Source of the DNA: a bacterium
Lineage (GTDB): Bacteria > Chloroflexota > Dormibacteria > Aeolococcales > Bog-877
Assembly: GCA_021795235.1 (NCBI GenBank)
Contig: JAJYPP010000018.1
Span: 1 to 54,625 of the forward strand
DNA length: 54,625 nt
Direction: 5' to 3'
The notes beneath the pieces are model-generated. The model was given only the letters and a program-made list of their open reading frames with translations. It did not search any database and had not been told where the DNA came from. This document shows, piece after piece, positions 15,244 to 22,714 of the stretch (position 1 is the stretch's first letter; every line of letters starts with the position of its first letter). The translations under genes were made by a program, and so were the position numbers.

Positions 15244-15641
15244 GACCGCCTCGCTCGTCCACGGGAGCCCTAGTGGCGGCCGGGGATGCGGATGGCCGTG
15301 AGATCCATGCCAGAGTGCTCCACTCGGAGTCTGAAGACGCGGAGCAAAGCGTTACAGGGGCCCGGAGGCTGGACCCCTCGCTACCGGAAGTGGGCCTTCC
15401 CTGCATCCCTCCCTCCATGACCGTCCTGGCGTGGCTGCGGCGTAGTCTCCCACGGGCCGGAGTGATTCCATCCCCTGGAGGGCCAAATGGTCAACCAGCC
15501 CGCCCGGGCACCCGGACCTTCATCGGCCACCACTAGCGAACCCCTACCCTCGCACCCCTGCGATGGCGGCTGGCGTGACCGATCACGTCTGGAAGATCGA
15601 GGAGATGGCCCTGTTGGCTGCCTAGTGCTAGGATTGCCCGG
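15244..15641. other. 400-bp stretch without a confident gene
   Basis: Several short frames overlap here on both strands. One on the minus strand ends RVEHSGMDLTAIRIPGRH near 15275 and could be the tail of a lost gene. Nothing recognisable otherwise. Confidence 0.35.
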
Positions 15642-15878
15642 ATGAGGCGCGGGAACGCCGTCTGGGTGGCGGCGGTACTGCTTGGCGTCGGGCTTGGGCT
15701 CTGGATGGCGCTGCTCGCGAACGACTGTCCCCGGAGTTCGCGGGGGAACGGGCCGATCTGTCCTGTCGTGCCCGGTGTGCCTCTGTTCGCTTGGTGGGTC
15801 TGCGCATTGTGCGGAGCAGCAGCTGCAGCCTTGGTGGTCCTAGTCGCGATGGCTATGCGCCGTTCGGATTCAAGCTGA
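15642..15878 (+). CDS. Small membrane protein with two predicted helices
   Basis: This 78-residue product has hydrophobic segments at residues ~7-26 (VWVAAVLLGVGLGLWMALLA) and ~48-70 (FAWWVCALCGAAAAALVVLV), joined by a loop with two cysteines (NDCPRSSRGNGPICP), and a short basic tail. It is followed by ~300 bases without a gene. No family recognised; the call rests on hydropathy alone. Confidence 0.5.
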   Translation: MRRGNAVWVAAVLLGVGLGLWMALLANDCPRSSRGNGPICPVVPGVPLFAWWVCALCGAAAAALVVLVAMAMRRSDSS

Positions 15879-16189
15879 CCCACTGCCCAGAGGCCGCTCA
15901 CTGGGGTCAAGCCACCCGGCCAGTGCGAGAATGCTTGCAAACTCTGCACGCCCCGGAGGTGGAGTTACCGAGGTCAGCTACCACGTCGGAGGCCAGTAGT
16001 GACTTGCACCACCTCGCGCACTATCTCGGTAGGTCTGGACTCATCAGAGGCGCGAGTCTCCGGTAGGGCGCCGGCGGGGAGGAAGTGGGGCCAAGAGCCT
16101 TAAGGGGCAGCATGGGTGCCTCGCCCCCATCGTCGGCTCACGCGGCTCGGTGCCCGACTCAGGACCCGCCTTTGCCCTCGCTCTGCACG
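15879..16189. other. Gene-free stretch before the integrative module
   Basis: No gene, tRNA or repeat could be supported. No copy of the tRNA-Pro 3' end was seen here, so the left boundary of the integrated element is not marked at this point. Confidence 0.4.
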
Positions 16190-16199
16190 GTAGCAAGTC

Positions 16200-16218
16200 T
16201 GGTCCGCACCAGGTAGAC
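16200..16218 (+). promoter_or_regulatory. Operator TGGTCCGCACCA and -10 box upstream of the GntR gene
   Basis: TGGT-CCGC-ACCA (16200-16211) is a perfect 4-bp-arm inverted repeat of the form bound by HutC/UTRA-type GntR regulators. A TAGACT -10 (16213-16218) follows directly, with the gntR GTG only seven bases further, suggesting a leaderless transcript. The -35 is weak. The same operator, with one base different in the spacer, recurs at 17153-17164. Confidence 0.65.
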
Positions 16219-16225
16219 TGTAGCA

Positions 16226-17011
16226 GTGGCGAGACCGACCCTGGATCGTGAGAGTCCGGTGCCGCTGTACCAGCAGCTGGCGGATGTCCTGCGGAAGGAC
16301 ATCGAGGAGGGGAGGCTGCCCGCGGGGGTGGCGTTCCCCTCGGAGCGCAAGCTCATGGCCCGCTACCAGGTGACCAGGACGACGGTTCGGAGCGCCATCG
16401 GGGTCCTGAAGCAGGAGGGGATGGTCATTGCCGAGCATGGGGCCGGCAGCTTCGTGCGGGATCCCAAGGCGGACCGCCACCGGGTGGACGCGACCCGGGT
16501 GGGCATGCTGCGCCCCGCTCCGCGTAGGCAGGAGTCCAAGGACGGGGCCCCGACTCGGTCCTTCCGTCTCTCGGCCATCCTGGAGAGCGCGGAACGGCGG
16601 ATGACGACGACTCCATGGATCTCGGAGCTGCTCCAGGTGGAGGGCGGGACCGAGGTTCTGGTGCAGGAGGCGACAGGACTCGACTCCCAGGGAGCTCCGT
16701 CTTTGTGCCGGGCGTGGCTTCACCCCAGGGTGGAGAAGGAGATGGGGCTGTCCGAGGAGGACCTCGACGGCTACTGGCTCCCCGACGTGCTCGCCATCAA
16801 GGGGGTGCCGGCCGCGGAGGGGGAGGACGTGGTGGAGGCCGCCATGCCGACACCCAACATCAAGCAGGTCCTGTCCATCCCGGATGGGGTGCCGGTGCTC
16901 CAGCTCTACCGGGTGATGAAGCAGGACGACCTGGTGGTGGCGGTCATCGAGACCCACCTGCCGGCGGACCAGACCACGCTAGTGTTCCCCCGGATCCCGC
17001 TCCACAGCTGA
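16226..17011 (+). CDS. GntR-family repressor with UTRA domain (KorSA-like)
   Basis: This 261-residue protein has an N-terminal GntR winged helix (PLYQQLADVLRKDIEEGRLP, FPSERKLMARYQVTRTTVR, residues ~10-75) and a C-terminal UTRA ligand-sensing domain (~90-255, with VLVQEATGLDSQGAPSL and VPVLQLYRVMKQDDLVVAV). In pSAM2-type elements a GntR protein (KorSA) represses the replication/transfer genes. Position and shared operator sites argue for the same role here. The ligand is unknown. GTG start at 16226. Confidence 0.85.
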   Translation: MARPTLDRESPVPLYQQLADVLRKDIEEGRLPAGVAFPSERKLMARYQVTRTTVRSAIGVLKQEGMVIAEHGAGSFVRDPKADRHRVDATRVGMLRPAPRRQESKDGAPTRSFRLSAILESAERRMTTTPWISELLQVEGGTEVLVQEATGLDSQGAPSLCRAWLHPRVEKEMGLSEEDLDGYWLPDVLAIKGVPAAEGEDVVEAAMPTPNIKQVLSIPDGVPVLQLYRVMKQDDLVVAVIETHLPADQTTLVFPRIPLHS

Positions 17012-17125
17012 CCCGATACCCCAGCTGAGGCCGGCGACAGAGTCCTCTGGTCGCCAGGCGCCGCCGCCGCGAGTGGCCGCTGGGACCGCCCTCGATCTCC
17101 TTGAGCCGAGATTTCGCGCACCCCC

Positions 17126-17164
17126 TTGACAAGGCCGGTGGTCGTGCTAGGATGGTCCGTACCA
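17126..17164 (+). promoter_or_regulatory. Strong promoter of the transfer/replication operon with GntR operator
   Basis: TTGACA (17126-17131), a 16-base spacer and TAGGAT (17148-17153) make a good sigma-70-type promoter. TGGT-CCGT-ACCA (17153-17164) overlaps the -10 and start point, so a bound repressor would shut the operon. It differs from the site upstream of gntR only in one spacer base. An AGGAGG ribosome binding site at 17191-17196 precedes the first gene. Confidence 0.75.
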
Positions 17165-17202
17165 CGTGGCGCGTTGCAGTGCCAGAGTTCAGGAGGTGCG
17201 AC

Positions 17203-17385
17203 ATGGCTGATCACAGGCGACGACAGGACGACAGGAGAGAGCGGAGGGACCGGGCCAGGCGGCAGGGCCGGGGGTGCCACTTCCCAATCTGGGCGGTGCT
17301 CCCCGAGCTGATGGAGGAGGAGGAGCGGGTGCGCCGGCTGGACCAAGAGCTCGAGCAGGTCGCTGAGCTGGAGGACCAGCCATGA
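17203..17385 (+). CDS. Small basic/acidic coiled protein, first gene of the transfer operon
   Basis: This 60-residue product has a very basic first third (RRRQDDRRERRDRARRQGRG) and an acidic coiled-coil-like end (MEEEERVRRLDQELEQVAEL). AGGAGG is placed six bases upstream of the ATG. The stop overlaps the SSB start (ATGA, 17382-17385). It may bind nucleic acid through its N-terminus; no family recognised. Confidence 0.6.
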   Translation: MADHRRRQDDRRERRDRARRQGRGCHFPIWAVLPELMEEEERVRRLDQELEQVAELEDQP

Positions 17386-17744
17386 ACCACGTCGAGCTCA
17401 TCGGGGTGGTGGCATCTCAGGTCAAGCTGGAGGAGTTCCCCTCTGCCGCGAACGGTCCTCAGACCAAGGCGAGCTTCCTCTGCGCGGTGAGGCGGCGGAC
17501 CAAAGACCAAGCTCCCGACTGGATCCGGGTCGAGACCTGGGGAGTCCAGGCCAAGAACCTGGTCCGCTTCAACGGCAAGGGGTCCCGGGTCGCCGTCACC
17601 GGACGGCTGCGGGGCACCTTCTACAACCCCGACGGCAAGGAGAGGGGTGGGCAGCTGCGACTGACGGTGGTCGCTGAGTCCATCACCTACCTCTCGGCTC
17701 CCAAGGCCCAGGAGGCTGAGGAGCCCAGAGCCAAGAGCAAATGA
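17382..17744 (+). CDS. ssb: Single-stranded DNA-binding protein (element-encoded)
   Basis: This 120-residue OB-fold protein has an SSB-like order: NHVELIGVVASQVKLEEF, then ASFLCAVRRRTK, WIRVETWGVQAKNLVRF, SRVAVTGRLRGTFY and RLTVVAESITYL. It lacks the long Gly-rich linker and acidic DDIPF-type tip of chromosomal SSBs and ends in a charged tail. In an element replicating by rolling circle it would coat the displaced strand. Both ends overlap neighbouring genes by four bases. Confidence 0.75.
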   Translation: MNHVELIGVVASQVKLEEFPSAANGPQTKASFLCAVRRRTKDQAPDWIRVETWGVQAKNLVRFNGKGSRVAVTGRLRGTFYNPDGKERGGQLRLTVVAESITYLSAPKAQEAEEPRAKSK

Positions 17745-18007
17745 CCGGGCTGGTCGGAGCCGTCCTCACCCTTGTGGTGGGGGCGGCCCTGCTCCTCTTC
17801 ACCGGCTTTGCTGTGCTCATGATCGTGCGCAGCCTGTTCAACTGGAGGAGGGGAGGGGCCCGCCTGGGCTGCCTCCTCCTCATCGTCTTGTTCATCCTCC
17901 TCATCGTCTTGTTCATCCTCTGGCTGGTCACGGGGCTTGCCTCCGGCACCAGCCAATCGTCTGGGGCCATGGCTCCCGCCCCGACGCCGGCGCAGGTGGC
18001 CGAGTGA
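17741..18007 (+). CDS. Small membrane protein of the transfer operon
   Basis: Eighty-eight residues have a first membrane helix (VLTLVVGAALLLFTGFAVLM), a short basic loop (RSLFNWRRGGARLG) and a second very hydrophobic helix built from a duplicated heptad (LIVLFIL twice), then a Ser/Pro/Ala-rich tail. It lies directly before the FtsK-like gene and overlaps it by four bases (GTGA), so it may help anchor the DNA pump at the membrane. No family recognised. Confidence 0.6.
   Translation: MTGLVGAVLTLVVGAALLLFTGFAVLMIVRSLFNWRRGGARLGCLLLIVLFILLIVLFILWLVTGLASGTSQSSGAMAPAPTPAQVAE
17874..17920 (+). repeat. Tandem 21-bp duplication inside the membrane-protein gene
   Basis: Two consecutive 21-base units are identical and extend five bases into a third. 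The repeat keeps the frame and doubles a seven-residue hydrophobic block (LIVLFIL), lengthening the second membrane helix. It looks like a recent slippage event. Confidence 0.8.
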
Positions 18008-19371
18008 TGGGGGTCCGCTACACGACCGAGCGCAGGGAGTGGTGGGATCCGGTTCGGATCCTGCTCTCGGTTGTGCGCCAGCCCGCGGTCTGGGCTTTCC
18101 TGGCAACCCCATATGTGACCGGAGCCCTGGGCTGGCCGGAGGGGATCACGGAGGTCGCGACCGGGGTGGTCACGGTCTTCGTCCTGGGCCTGACACTGCA
18201 CCGCCGGCACTGGTCGGTGGCGGCCAGGCTGCGGCTGGCCATGGCGGAGTCCGGGCTGGTGGGCCGGGATGGCAGGGGCAGGATCGTCCTGCCCCGGGCC
18301 AGGCTCTCCACCCAGTGGGTTGGTCGCAACGTCACCCTGCGTTGGCGGATGCCTCCGGGGGTGACGCTGGCCGACGTCCTGGTCCGGCAGTCTTCCCTTG
18401 AGGCGAGGTGCGACTGCGCCCTGCGCTGCTGGGAGGAGCCGGGCTCGCTGGTGATGGAGGTGCTCCGGCACCAGATCCCGGACGAGGTCCCCTACCGCAC
18501 CTTCTACGCCGGGCCCCGTCCCCATGGGCGCTGCCTGGTGGGCCTGGGCAGGGGGAGGCGGGGAGCGCTCTGGGTCGACCTGGACTCCTGCCCTCATCTG
18601 CTGGTGGGAGGCATGACCGGAGGGGGCAAGAGCGTGTTCCTGCGCCAGGCCCTGACGTTCCTCTGCTGCGACCATCCTCCAGGGCGGCTTCGGCTGGCGC
18701 TCATCGACCTCAAGGGCGGGGTGGAGCTCGCCTATTTCGGCCTGCTGCCGCACGCCCTCTACCCGGTCGCCGACACGGTGGCGGCAGCCGCGGAGACGTT
18801 GAGTCGCGTCCGGGAGGAACTGGACCGGCGGCTCTCTGCGGTCAGGCACGCGGTGGAGGCGGGGGACTCAGCTGCCCCTGCCACCTGGCCCCGGATCCTG
18901 GTCGTGGTGGACGAGGTGGCCGAACTGACGGTCCGCGACCTTGGCGACGACCGGGCCGCCCGTGCCGCCCAACAGGCGGCCACAGGGCGGCTCTGTGAGA
19001 TCGCCAGGCTCGGGAGATCGGTGGACATCCACCTCGTCTGCTGCACCCAGAGACCGGATGCCGAGGCGGTGCCGGGGCAGCTGAAGGCCAACCTCGATGG
19101 CACGGTCGCCTTCCGGGTCAGAGCCGCCGTGAACAGCTTCATCCTGCTCGACAGCGACAAGGCCTCGCTGCTGCCGCCGCATCCAGGCCGGGCGGTCTTC
19201 GCCCATGAGACCGTGGAGGAGTTCCAGGCCGTCGACTGCTCGGTGGAGGAGAGCCGGGAACTGCTGCTGGCGAGATGGGGTTCCGGGAGAGTCTCACCCA
19301 CCACTGGCCCTGTCACACAGTGGTGGGAAAATACACGCCCCCCTACAGACGATCTCTCGGATCCATCGTAA
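18004..19371 (+). CDS. FtsK/SpoIIIE-family DNA translocase (TraSA-like transfer protein)
   Basis: This 455-residue protein has one or two N-terminal membrane segments (residues ~22-65). The motor domain carries Walker A GGMTGGGKS (near residue 206), LIDLKGGVEL, Walker B ILVVVDEVAEL (near 300) and CCTQRPDA. It lacks the long linker and gamma domain of chromosomal FtsK. In AICEs such a protein alone moves double-stranded DNA between mycelia/cells. It starts with GTG (GTGATGG) overlapping the preceding gene; its TAA overlaps the Rep ATG. Confidence 0.85.
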   Translation: MMGVRYTTERREWWDPVRILLSVVRQPAVWAFLATPYVTGALGWPEGITEVATGVVTVFVLGLTLHRRHWSVAARLRLAMAESGLVGRDGRGRIVLPRARLSTQWVGRNVTLRWRMPPGVTLADVLVRQSSLEARCDCALRCWEEPGSLVMEVLRHQIPDEVPYRTFYAGPRPHGRCLVGLGRGRRGALWVDLDSCPHLLVGGMTGGGKSVFLRQALTFLCCDHPPGRLRLALIDLKGGVELAYFGLLPHALYPVADTVAAAAETLSRVREELDRRLSAVRHAVEAGDSAAPATWPRILVVVDEVAELTVRDLGDDRAARAAQQAATGRLCEIARLGRSVDIHLVCCTQRPDAEAVPGQLKANLDGTVAFRVRAAVNSFILLDSDKASLLPPHPGRAVFAHETVEEFQAVDCSVEESRELLLARWGSGRVSPTTGPVTQWWENTRPPTDDLSDPS

Positions 19372-20537
19372 TGGCAGACCTGAGGATTCTGAGCGCCGGG
19401 GTCGACACCCTCCACTGCTCCGTCCGGGGCGAGCTTCAGGACGGGCTTCTGGTCTTCCTCGAGGCACTCAAGGAGGAGTCTCAGCGTACCAACGAGCTCC
19501 AGGTGGTCACCTGGGGCGAGCAGTCCCTCTCGGTGGCCCTGCGTCCCCACGGCTGGCGAAGCTATCCGTTCTGGGCCAGCTCTCCCAACATCGAGGTGGC
19601 GATTGGGGCCTCCTCTCCTTTCCCGCCGGTCTTCATCCAGGCTCACTCCGCCTATCTGCACTCCAGAGGAGCGGACCAAGCGGTGGCCGAGATATCCCAG
19701 TGGCTGGACGCCAACGTCATGCGAGACGAGCCGGTGCTTGGGATCTCCCGTCTCGACCTGTACTGCGACACCCAGGGCTGGTTGCCGGCCGTCGGGGACT
19801 TCGACAAGTTCCACTGCCGGGCCGTCCGTCGACGCACCTACTCGGTGCCGATCTACGACCAGGCCCACCTGAGGGGCCGCAGGCCGAGCGGCTTCGTCTT
19901 CGGCGGCGGCGACCTGATGGCCCGCTGCTACGACAAGACCATGGAGCTCAGCGTCCGCGGCTCCGAGTGGCCCAAGGCGCTGTGGGTGGACTGGGACCAA
20001 GACCAGCCCGTCTGGCGGGTCGAGTTCCAGTTCCGCCGCCGCTCCCTGGTCTCGCTGGGATGCTCGACTCCGGCCGAGGCGCTCGCGGCTCGTCAGGAGC
20101 TGTGGCGCTACGCGACCCAGTGGCTGTCGCTGCGGGTTCCGACCTCAGACTCGAACCGGTCCCGCTGGCCGGAGGCTCCGGAGTGGACCGTGATCCGCCA
20201 GGCGCAGGTGGGGTCGCCGACATCACCGCTGGTGCGGGACCTCGTCCGCTCGGCTGACGAGCTGCGGATAATCCGGGGACTGGTGGGCTACGCCTCCAGC
20301 CTGGCCGCTCTGGGGGCGGCACCGGGACTCGGAGCGGCTCTGGCCAGGACGGTGCCCGGCATCCCCGCCTACCTCGATCGGAAGGGAGAGGACTTCGCCG
20401 ACATCGTGGCTCGCAAGCGCCGCCAGAGGGTCGAGGTCGTCTCCCCGTGGGACGTCGGTGGTCCCACGAGTGGGCCCGCGATGTCGACCACGGCCGATGG
20501 TCCCGACGCGAATGGCGATGAGGCCGATCGGCCATGA
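19371..20537 (+). CDS. Replication initiation protein, Rep_trans-type
   Basis: This 388-residue protein has an order typical of replication initiation factor proteins: ISRLDLYCDTQG, GFVFGGGDLMARCYDKTMEL (the G-x-Y/F...R-Y-D-K block) and VWRVEFQFRRRSL. These proteins nick a double-strand origin and start rolling-circle replication through a tyrosine; I cannot point to that tyrosine with certainty. A longer frame begins at 19275, but ATG at 19371 overlaps the translocase TAA (TAATG) and starts the conserved part. Confidence 0.7.
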   Translation: MADLRILSAGVDTLHCSVRGELQDGLLVFLEALKEESQRTNELQVVTWGEQSLSVALRPHGWRSYPFWASSPNIEVAIGASSPFPPVFIQAHSAYLHSRGADQAVAEISQWLDANVMRDEPVLGISRLDLYCDTQGWLPAVGDFDKFHCRAVRRRTYSVPIYDQAHLRGRRPSGFVFGGGDLMARCYDKTMELSVRGSEWPKALWVDWDQDQPVWRVEFQFRRRSLVSLGCSTPAEALAARQELWRYATQWLSLRVPTSDSNRSRWPEAPEWTVIRQAQVGSPTSPLVRDLVRSADELRIIRGLVGYASSLAALGAAPGLGAALARTVPGIPAYLDRKGEDFADIVARKRRQRVEVVSPWDVGGPTSGPAMSTTADGPDANGDEADRP

Positions 20538-20755
20538 CCCAGAGGCTTCTGCTGAACGTCAACGAGGTCGCCTCACTCTTGGGCTGTGGGCGGACCTATG
20601 TCTACGGAATGATCCAGCGCGGAGAGCTTCCTGTTGTCAAGTTGGGGCGGCTGACCCGGGTCCCCGTGCGCGCGGTGACCGAGTTCATCGCCGCTGAGGA
20701 GAGCTTTGAGACCTCGTCGTTTCCGAGCGTCCATCTCCTGGACCGGCCGCGGTAG
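20534..20755 (+). CDS. Excisionase, MerR/HTH_17-type
   Basis: This 73-residue protein contains a winged helix-turn-helix: LLNVNEVASLLGCGRTYVYG, then MIQRGELPVVKLGRLTRVPV and AVTEFI. This is the usual form of AICE excisionases, which bend att DNA and turn the integrase toward excision. Its ATG overlaps the Rep stop by four bases and the integrase follows within 20 bases. Confidence 0.8.
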   Translation: MTQRLLLNVNEVASLLGCGRTYVYGMIQRGELPVVKLGRLTRVPVRAVTEFIAAEESFETSSFPSVHLLDRPR

Positions 20756-20772
20756 CGGTGAAGCGGCAGGCC

Positions 20773-21954
20773 ATGACGCGCAGTCGAAGGGGAAAGGGCG
20801 ACGGCAACGTCACTCAGCGCAAGGATGGACGCTGGAGCGCCTACCTGACTCCCCCGGGCAAGGGTCGGCGCTACGTGTACGCACCGACTAGGCGGGAGGC
20901 CGTCGCCGAACTGAGGAGGCTGCAACGGGCGTTCGCACAGGGCCGAAGCGTTGGCAGTCCCCGGTTGCGGCTCTCCACCTTCCTCGATTCATGGCTGGTG
21001 GCTGTCGAGCCCAACCTCCGCCCCCAATCGTGGCGTCGATATCGGCAGCTCATGCTCGATCACGTGGCGCCGACATTGGGACTTCGGCCCCTGATCAGGC
21101 TGGAGCCGGAGGACCTCCAGCAGCTCTACGCCGCCAAGATTCGAGAAGGTCTCTCGCCGGCCACCGTGAGGATGGTGCACTTCATCCTCCACCGAGCGCT
21201 GCGCGACGCGGTGCGGTGGGGGCGGTGCGGGCACAACCCGGCCGACCTGGTCGACCCGCCACGGCTGCCGCGGAAAGAAGCCGCAGTCCTCAGACTTGAC
21301 GAGGTCAGAGCGGTGCTCCAGGCGGCGGCCGGGCACCAGTTCGAGCTCCTCTTCCGGGTGGCGCTCAAGACTGGATTGAGGCGCGGGGAGCTGCTCGCCC
21401 TGCGTTGGCGCGACATCGACCTTGACCGCGGCGTGATCACTGTCCGGGGCACGCTTCAACCCACCCCGAGCGGCTCCGCGCCACTGGTGGCGGAACCCAA
21501 GTCGTCGAGCTCCAGGCGGGCTCTGGCGATTGACGATGACCTGTTGGGACGACTTGGCTTGCACCGCACGACCTGGGCCAGCACCTGGGACGGGGATGGA
21601 AACCCGCCAGGGGTAGACGACTTTGTCTTCGTGTCGGCGACTGGCCGACCGATCTCTCCTTCCAGCCTGCTACTTAGCTGGAGCCGGCTCCTCCGCCGGG
21701 CGGGCTTGGAGCACATGCCGTTCCACGCAACCAGGCACACCGCGGCCACCCTGATGCTCGGCGCTGGGGTCAATCCTCGGGTGGCGTCGGAGCGGCTAGG
21801 GCACGCCACGGTGGCGATGACCCTCGATCGCTACTCCCATGTGTCCGACTCCCTCCGGCGGGACGCCGCGCTGGCAGTCCAGAGCCTTTTGGAAGGCGCA
21901 TCCGATACCGATAGGGTGTCAAATAGGGTGTCAAATCCACCAGCGGAGCCATAA
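20773..21954 (+). CDS. Tyrosine integrase of the integrative element
   Basis: This 393-residue integrase has an N-terminal arm (RGKGDGNVTQRKDGRWSAYL), a SAM-like core-binding domain (~65-165) and a catalytic domain. Catalytic residues are visible: Arg in KTGLRRGELLALRW, Lys in AEPKSSSSRR, His-x-x-Arg in FHATRHTAA, His in LGHATVAM and the nucleophile Tyr in LDRYSHV. It should recombine attP with the 3' end of the adjacent tRNA-Pro gene. ATG 20773 matches the usual start of the family; GTG 20758 is possible. All active-site residues are intact. Confidence 0.9.
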   Translation: MTRSRRGKGDGNVTQRKDGRWSAYLTPPGKGRRYVYAPTRREAVAELRRLQRAFAQGRSVGSPRLRLSTFLDSWLVAVEPNLRPQSWRRYRQLMLDHVAPTLGLRPLIRLEPEDLQQLYAAKIREGLSPATVRMVHFILHRALRDAVRWGRCGHNPADLVDPPRLPRKEAAVLRLDEVRAVLQAAAGHQFELLFRVALKTGLRRGELLALRWRDIDLDRGVITVRGTLQPTPSGSAPLVAEPKSSSSRRALAIDDDLLGRLGLHRTTWASTWDGDGNPPGVDDFVFVSATGRPISPSSLLLSWSRLLRRAGLEHMPFHATRHTAATLMLGAGVNPRVASERLGHATVAMTLDRYSHVSDSLRRDAALAVQSLLEGASDTDRVSNRVSNPPAEP

Positions 21955-21997
21955 AAACAGTCCGGCTGATCTCGAACTCCGGGACCAAGAGGGCCCG

Positions 21998-22045
21998 TGG
22001 TCGGGAAGGGCGGATTCGAACCGCCGACCTCACGGTCCCGAACCG
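21998..22045 (-). other. Probable attachment site (att) at the 3' end of tRNA-Pro
   Basis: The integrase gene ends 43 bases from the CCA end of the tRNA gene, the position where tyrosine integrases of this kind leave an att junction. The core normally covers the T arm and acceptor stem. No second copy was seen in bases 1-16,000, so the partner site is probably outside the window. Exact limits cannot be set without the uninserted locus. Confidence 0.45.
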
Positions 22046-22075
22046 TGCACTCTAACCTGGCTGAGCTACTTCCCG
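21998..22075 (-). tRNA. tRNA-Pro (anticodon CGG)
   Basis: Read on the minus strand from 22075, the acceptor CGGGAAG pairs with CTTCCCG. The D arm is followed by an anticodon stem CACGG/CCGTG with loop TTCGGGA, giving anticodon CGG. The T arm is GGCGG-TTCGAAT-CCGCC. Discriminator A is at 22001 and the terminal CCA is encoded (22000-21998). All stems pair well, so the gene looks functional despite the adjacent insertion. Confidence 0.95.
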
Positions 22076-22135
22076 AGGTGCCCCAGTATACCGGTGAGCT
22101 CCCGACCGTCCCGGCCACGCTTAGACTGGCTCCCA

Positions 22136-22699
22136 GTGCCCATCTATCTGGTTCGCCACGGCGCCACCACCTGGACCCAGAGCCACCGCCACACCGGCAC
22201 CACCGATGTCCCCCTCACGCCCAGCGGCGAGGTTCAGGCGCGCTCACTGCGCGCTCGGTTGGCGCATGTCGACTTCGCCCGGGTGGTGTCCAGTCCCAGA
22301 CGGCGGGCGCGCATGACCGCTGATCTCGCTGGCTTCGGTGATCGGTTGGAGATAGCCCCCTTGCTGGTGGAGTACGACTACGGCGACTACGAGGGCCTGA
22401 CCATCGAGCAGATCCAGGCGGTGCAGCCCGGGTGGGAGCTCTGGCGGGATGGGTGTCCCGGAGGTGAGACCCCACAGCAGGTGCTCCGCCGCGCCCACCA
22501 GCTCTTGGCGGAGCTGGATCTACCCGCAGGGGCCGATTCAGTCCTGTTCGGCCATGGTCACATCCTGCGAGCGGTGGCCGCCGCTTACCTGGGGGCGCCG
22601 ATCGACTTCTGCCGTCATCTGATCGTGGCGGTGGCTTCGATCTCGGTACTGGGCGAGGAGCATGGGATTCCGGCCATCGCCAGCTGGGATCTGGAGTGA
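22136..22699 (+). CDS. Histidine phosphatase (phosphoglycerate-mutase-like)
   Basis: The 187-residue protein opens IYLVRHGATTW, the RHG phosphohistidine motif. It continues with SSPRRRARMTA, EYDYGDYEGLT and a second catalytic His in VLFGHGHILRA. Such phosphatases act on phosphosugars or other small phosphate esters; the substrate here is unknown. A longer frame reaches back through the tRNA gene to 21839, so the GTG at 22136 just before the RHG motif is the sensible start. It is the first gene on the chromosomal side of the tRNA. Confidence 0.85.
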   Translation: MPIYLVRHGATTWTQSHRHTGTTDVPLTPSGEVQARSLRARLAHVDFARVVSSPRRRARMTADLAGFGDRLEIAPLLVEYDYGDYEGLTIEQIQAVQPGWELWRDGCPGGETPQQVLRRAHQLLAELDLPAGADSVLFGHGHILRAVAAAYLGAPIDFCRHLIVAVASISVLGEEHGIPAIASWDLE

Positions 22700-22714
22700 T
22701 CTCCTCCCCTGACC

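Larger units (their letters stand above)
16190..22000 (+). mobile_element. AICE-like integrative and conjugative module inserted at tRNA-Pro(CGG)
   Basis: The gene order is GntR regulator, small basic protein, SSB, membrane protein, FtsK/TraSA-like translocase, rolling-circle Rep, excisionase and tyrosine integrase. All but the first lie in one operon, mostly with overlapping ends, stopping 43 bases from the CCA end of tRNA-Pro. This is the logic of actinomycete integrative and conjugative elements such as pSAM2, which replicate by rolling circle and move double-stranded DNA with a single FtsK-like pump. No relaxase is seen. The left end is unknown: the element could reach beyond base 1. Confidence 0.75.

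Noticed and set aside
1-16000. Second copy of the tRNA-Pro 3' end as attL
   Set aside because: Looked for the T-arm/acceptor sequence and for shorter cores; no match was seen by eye.
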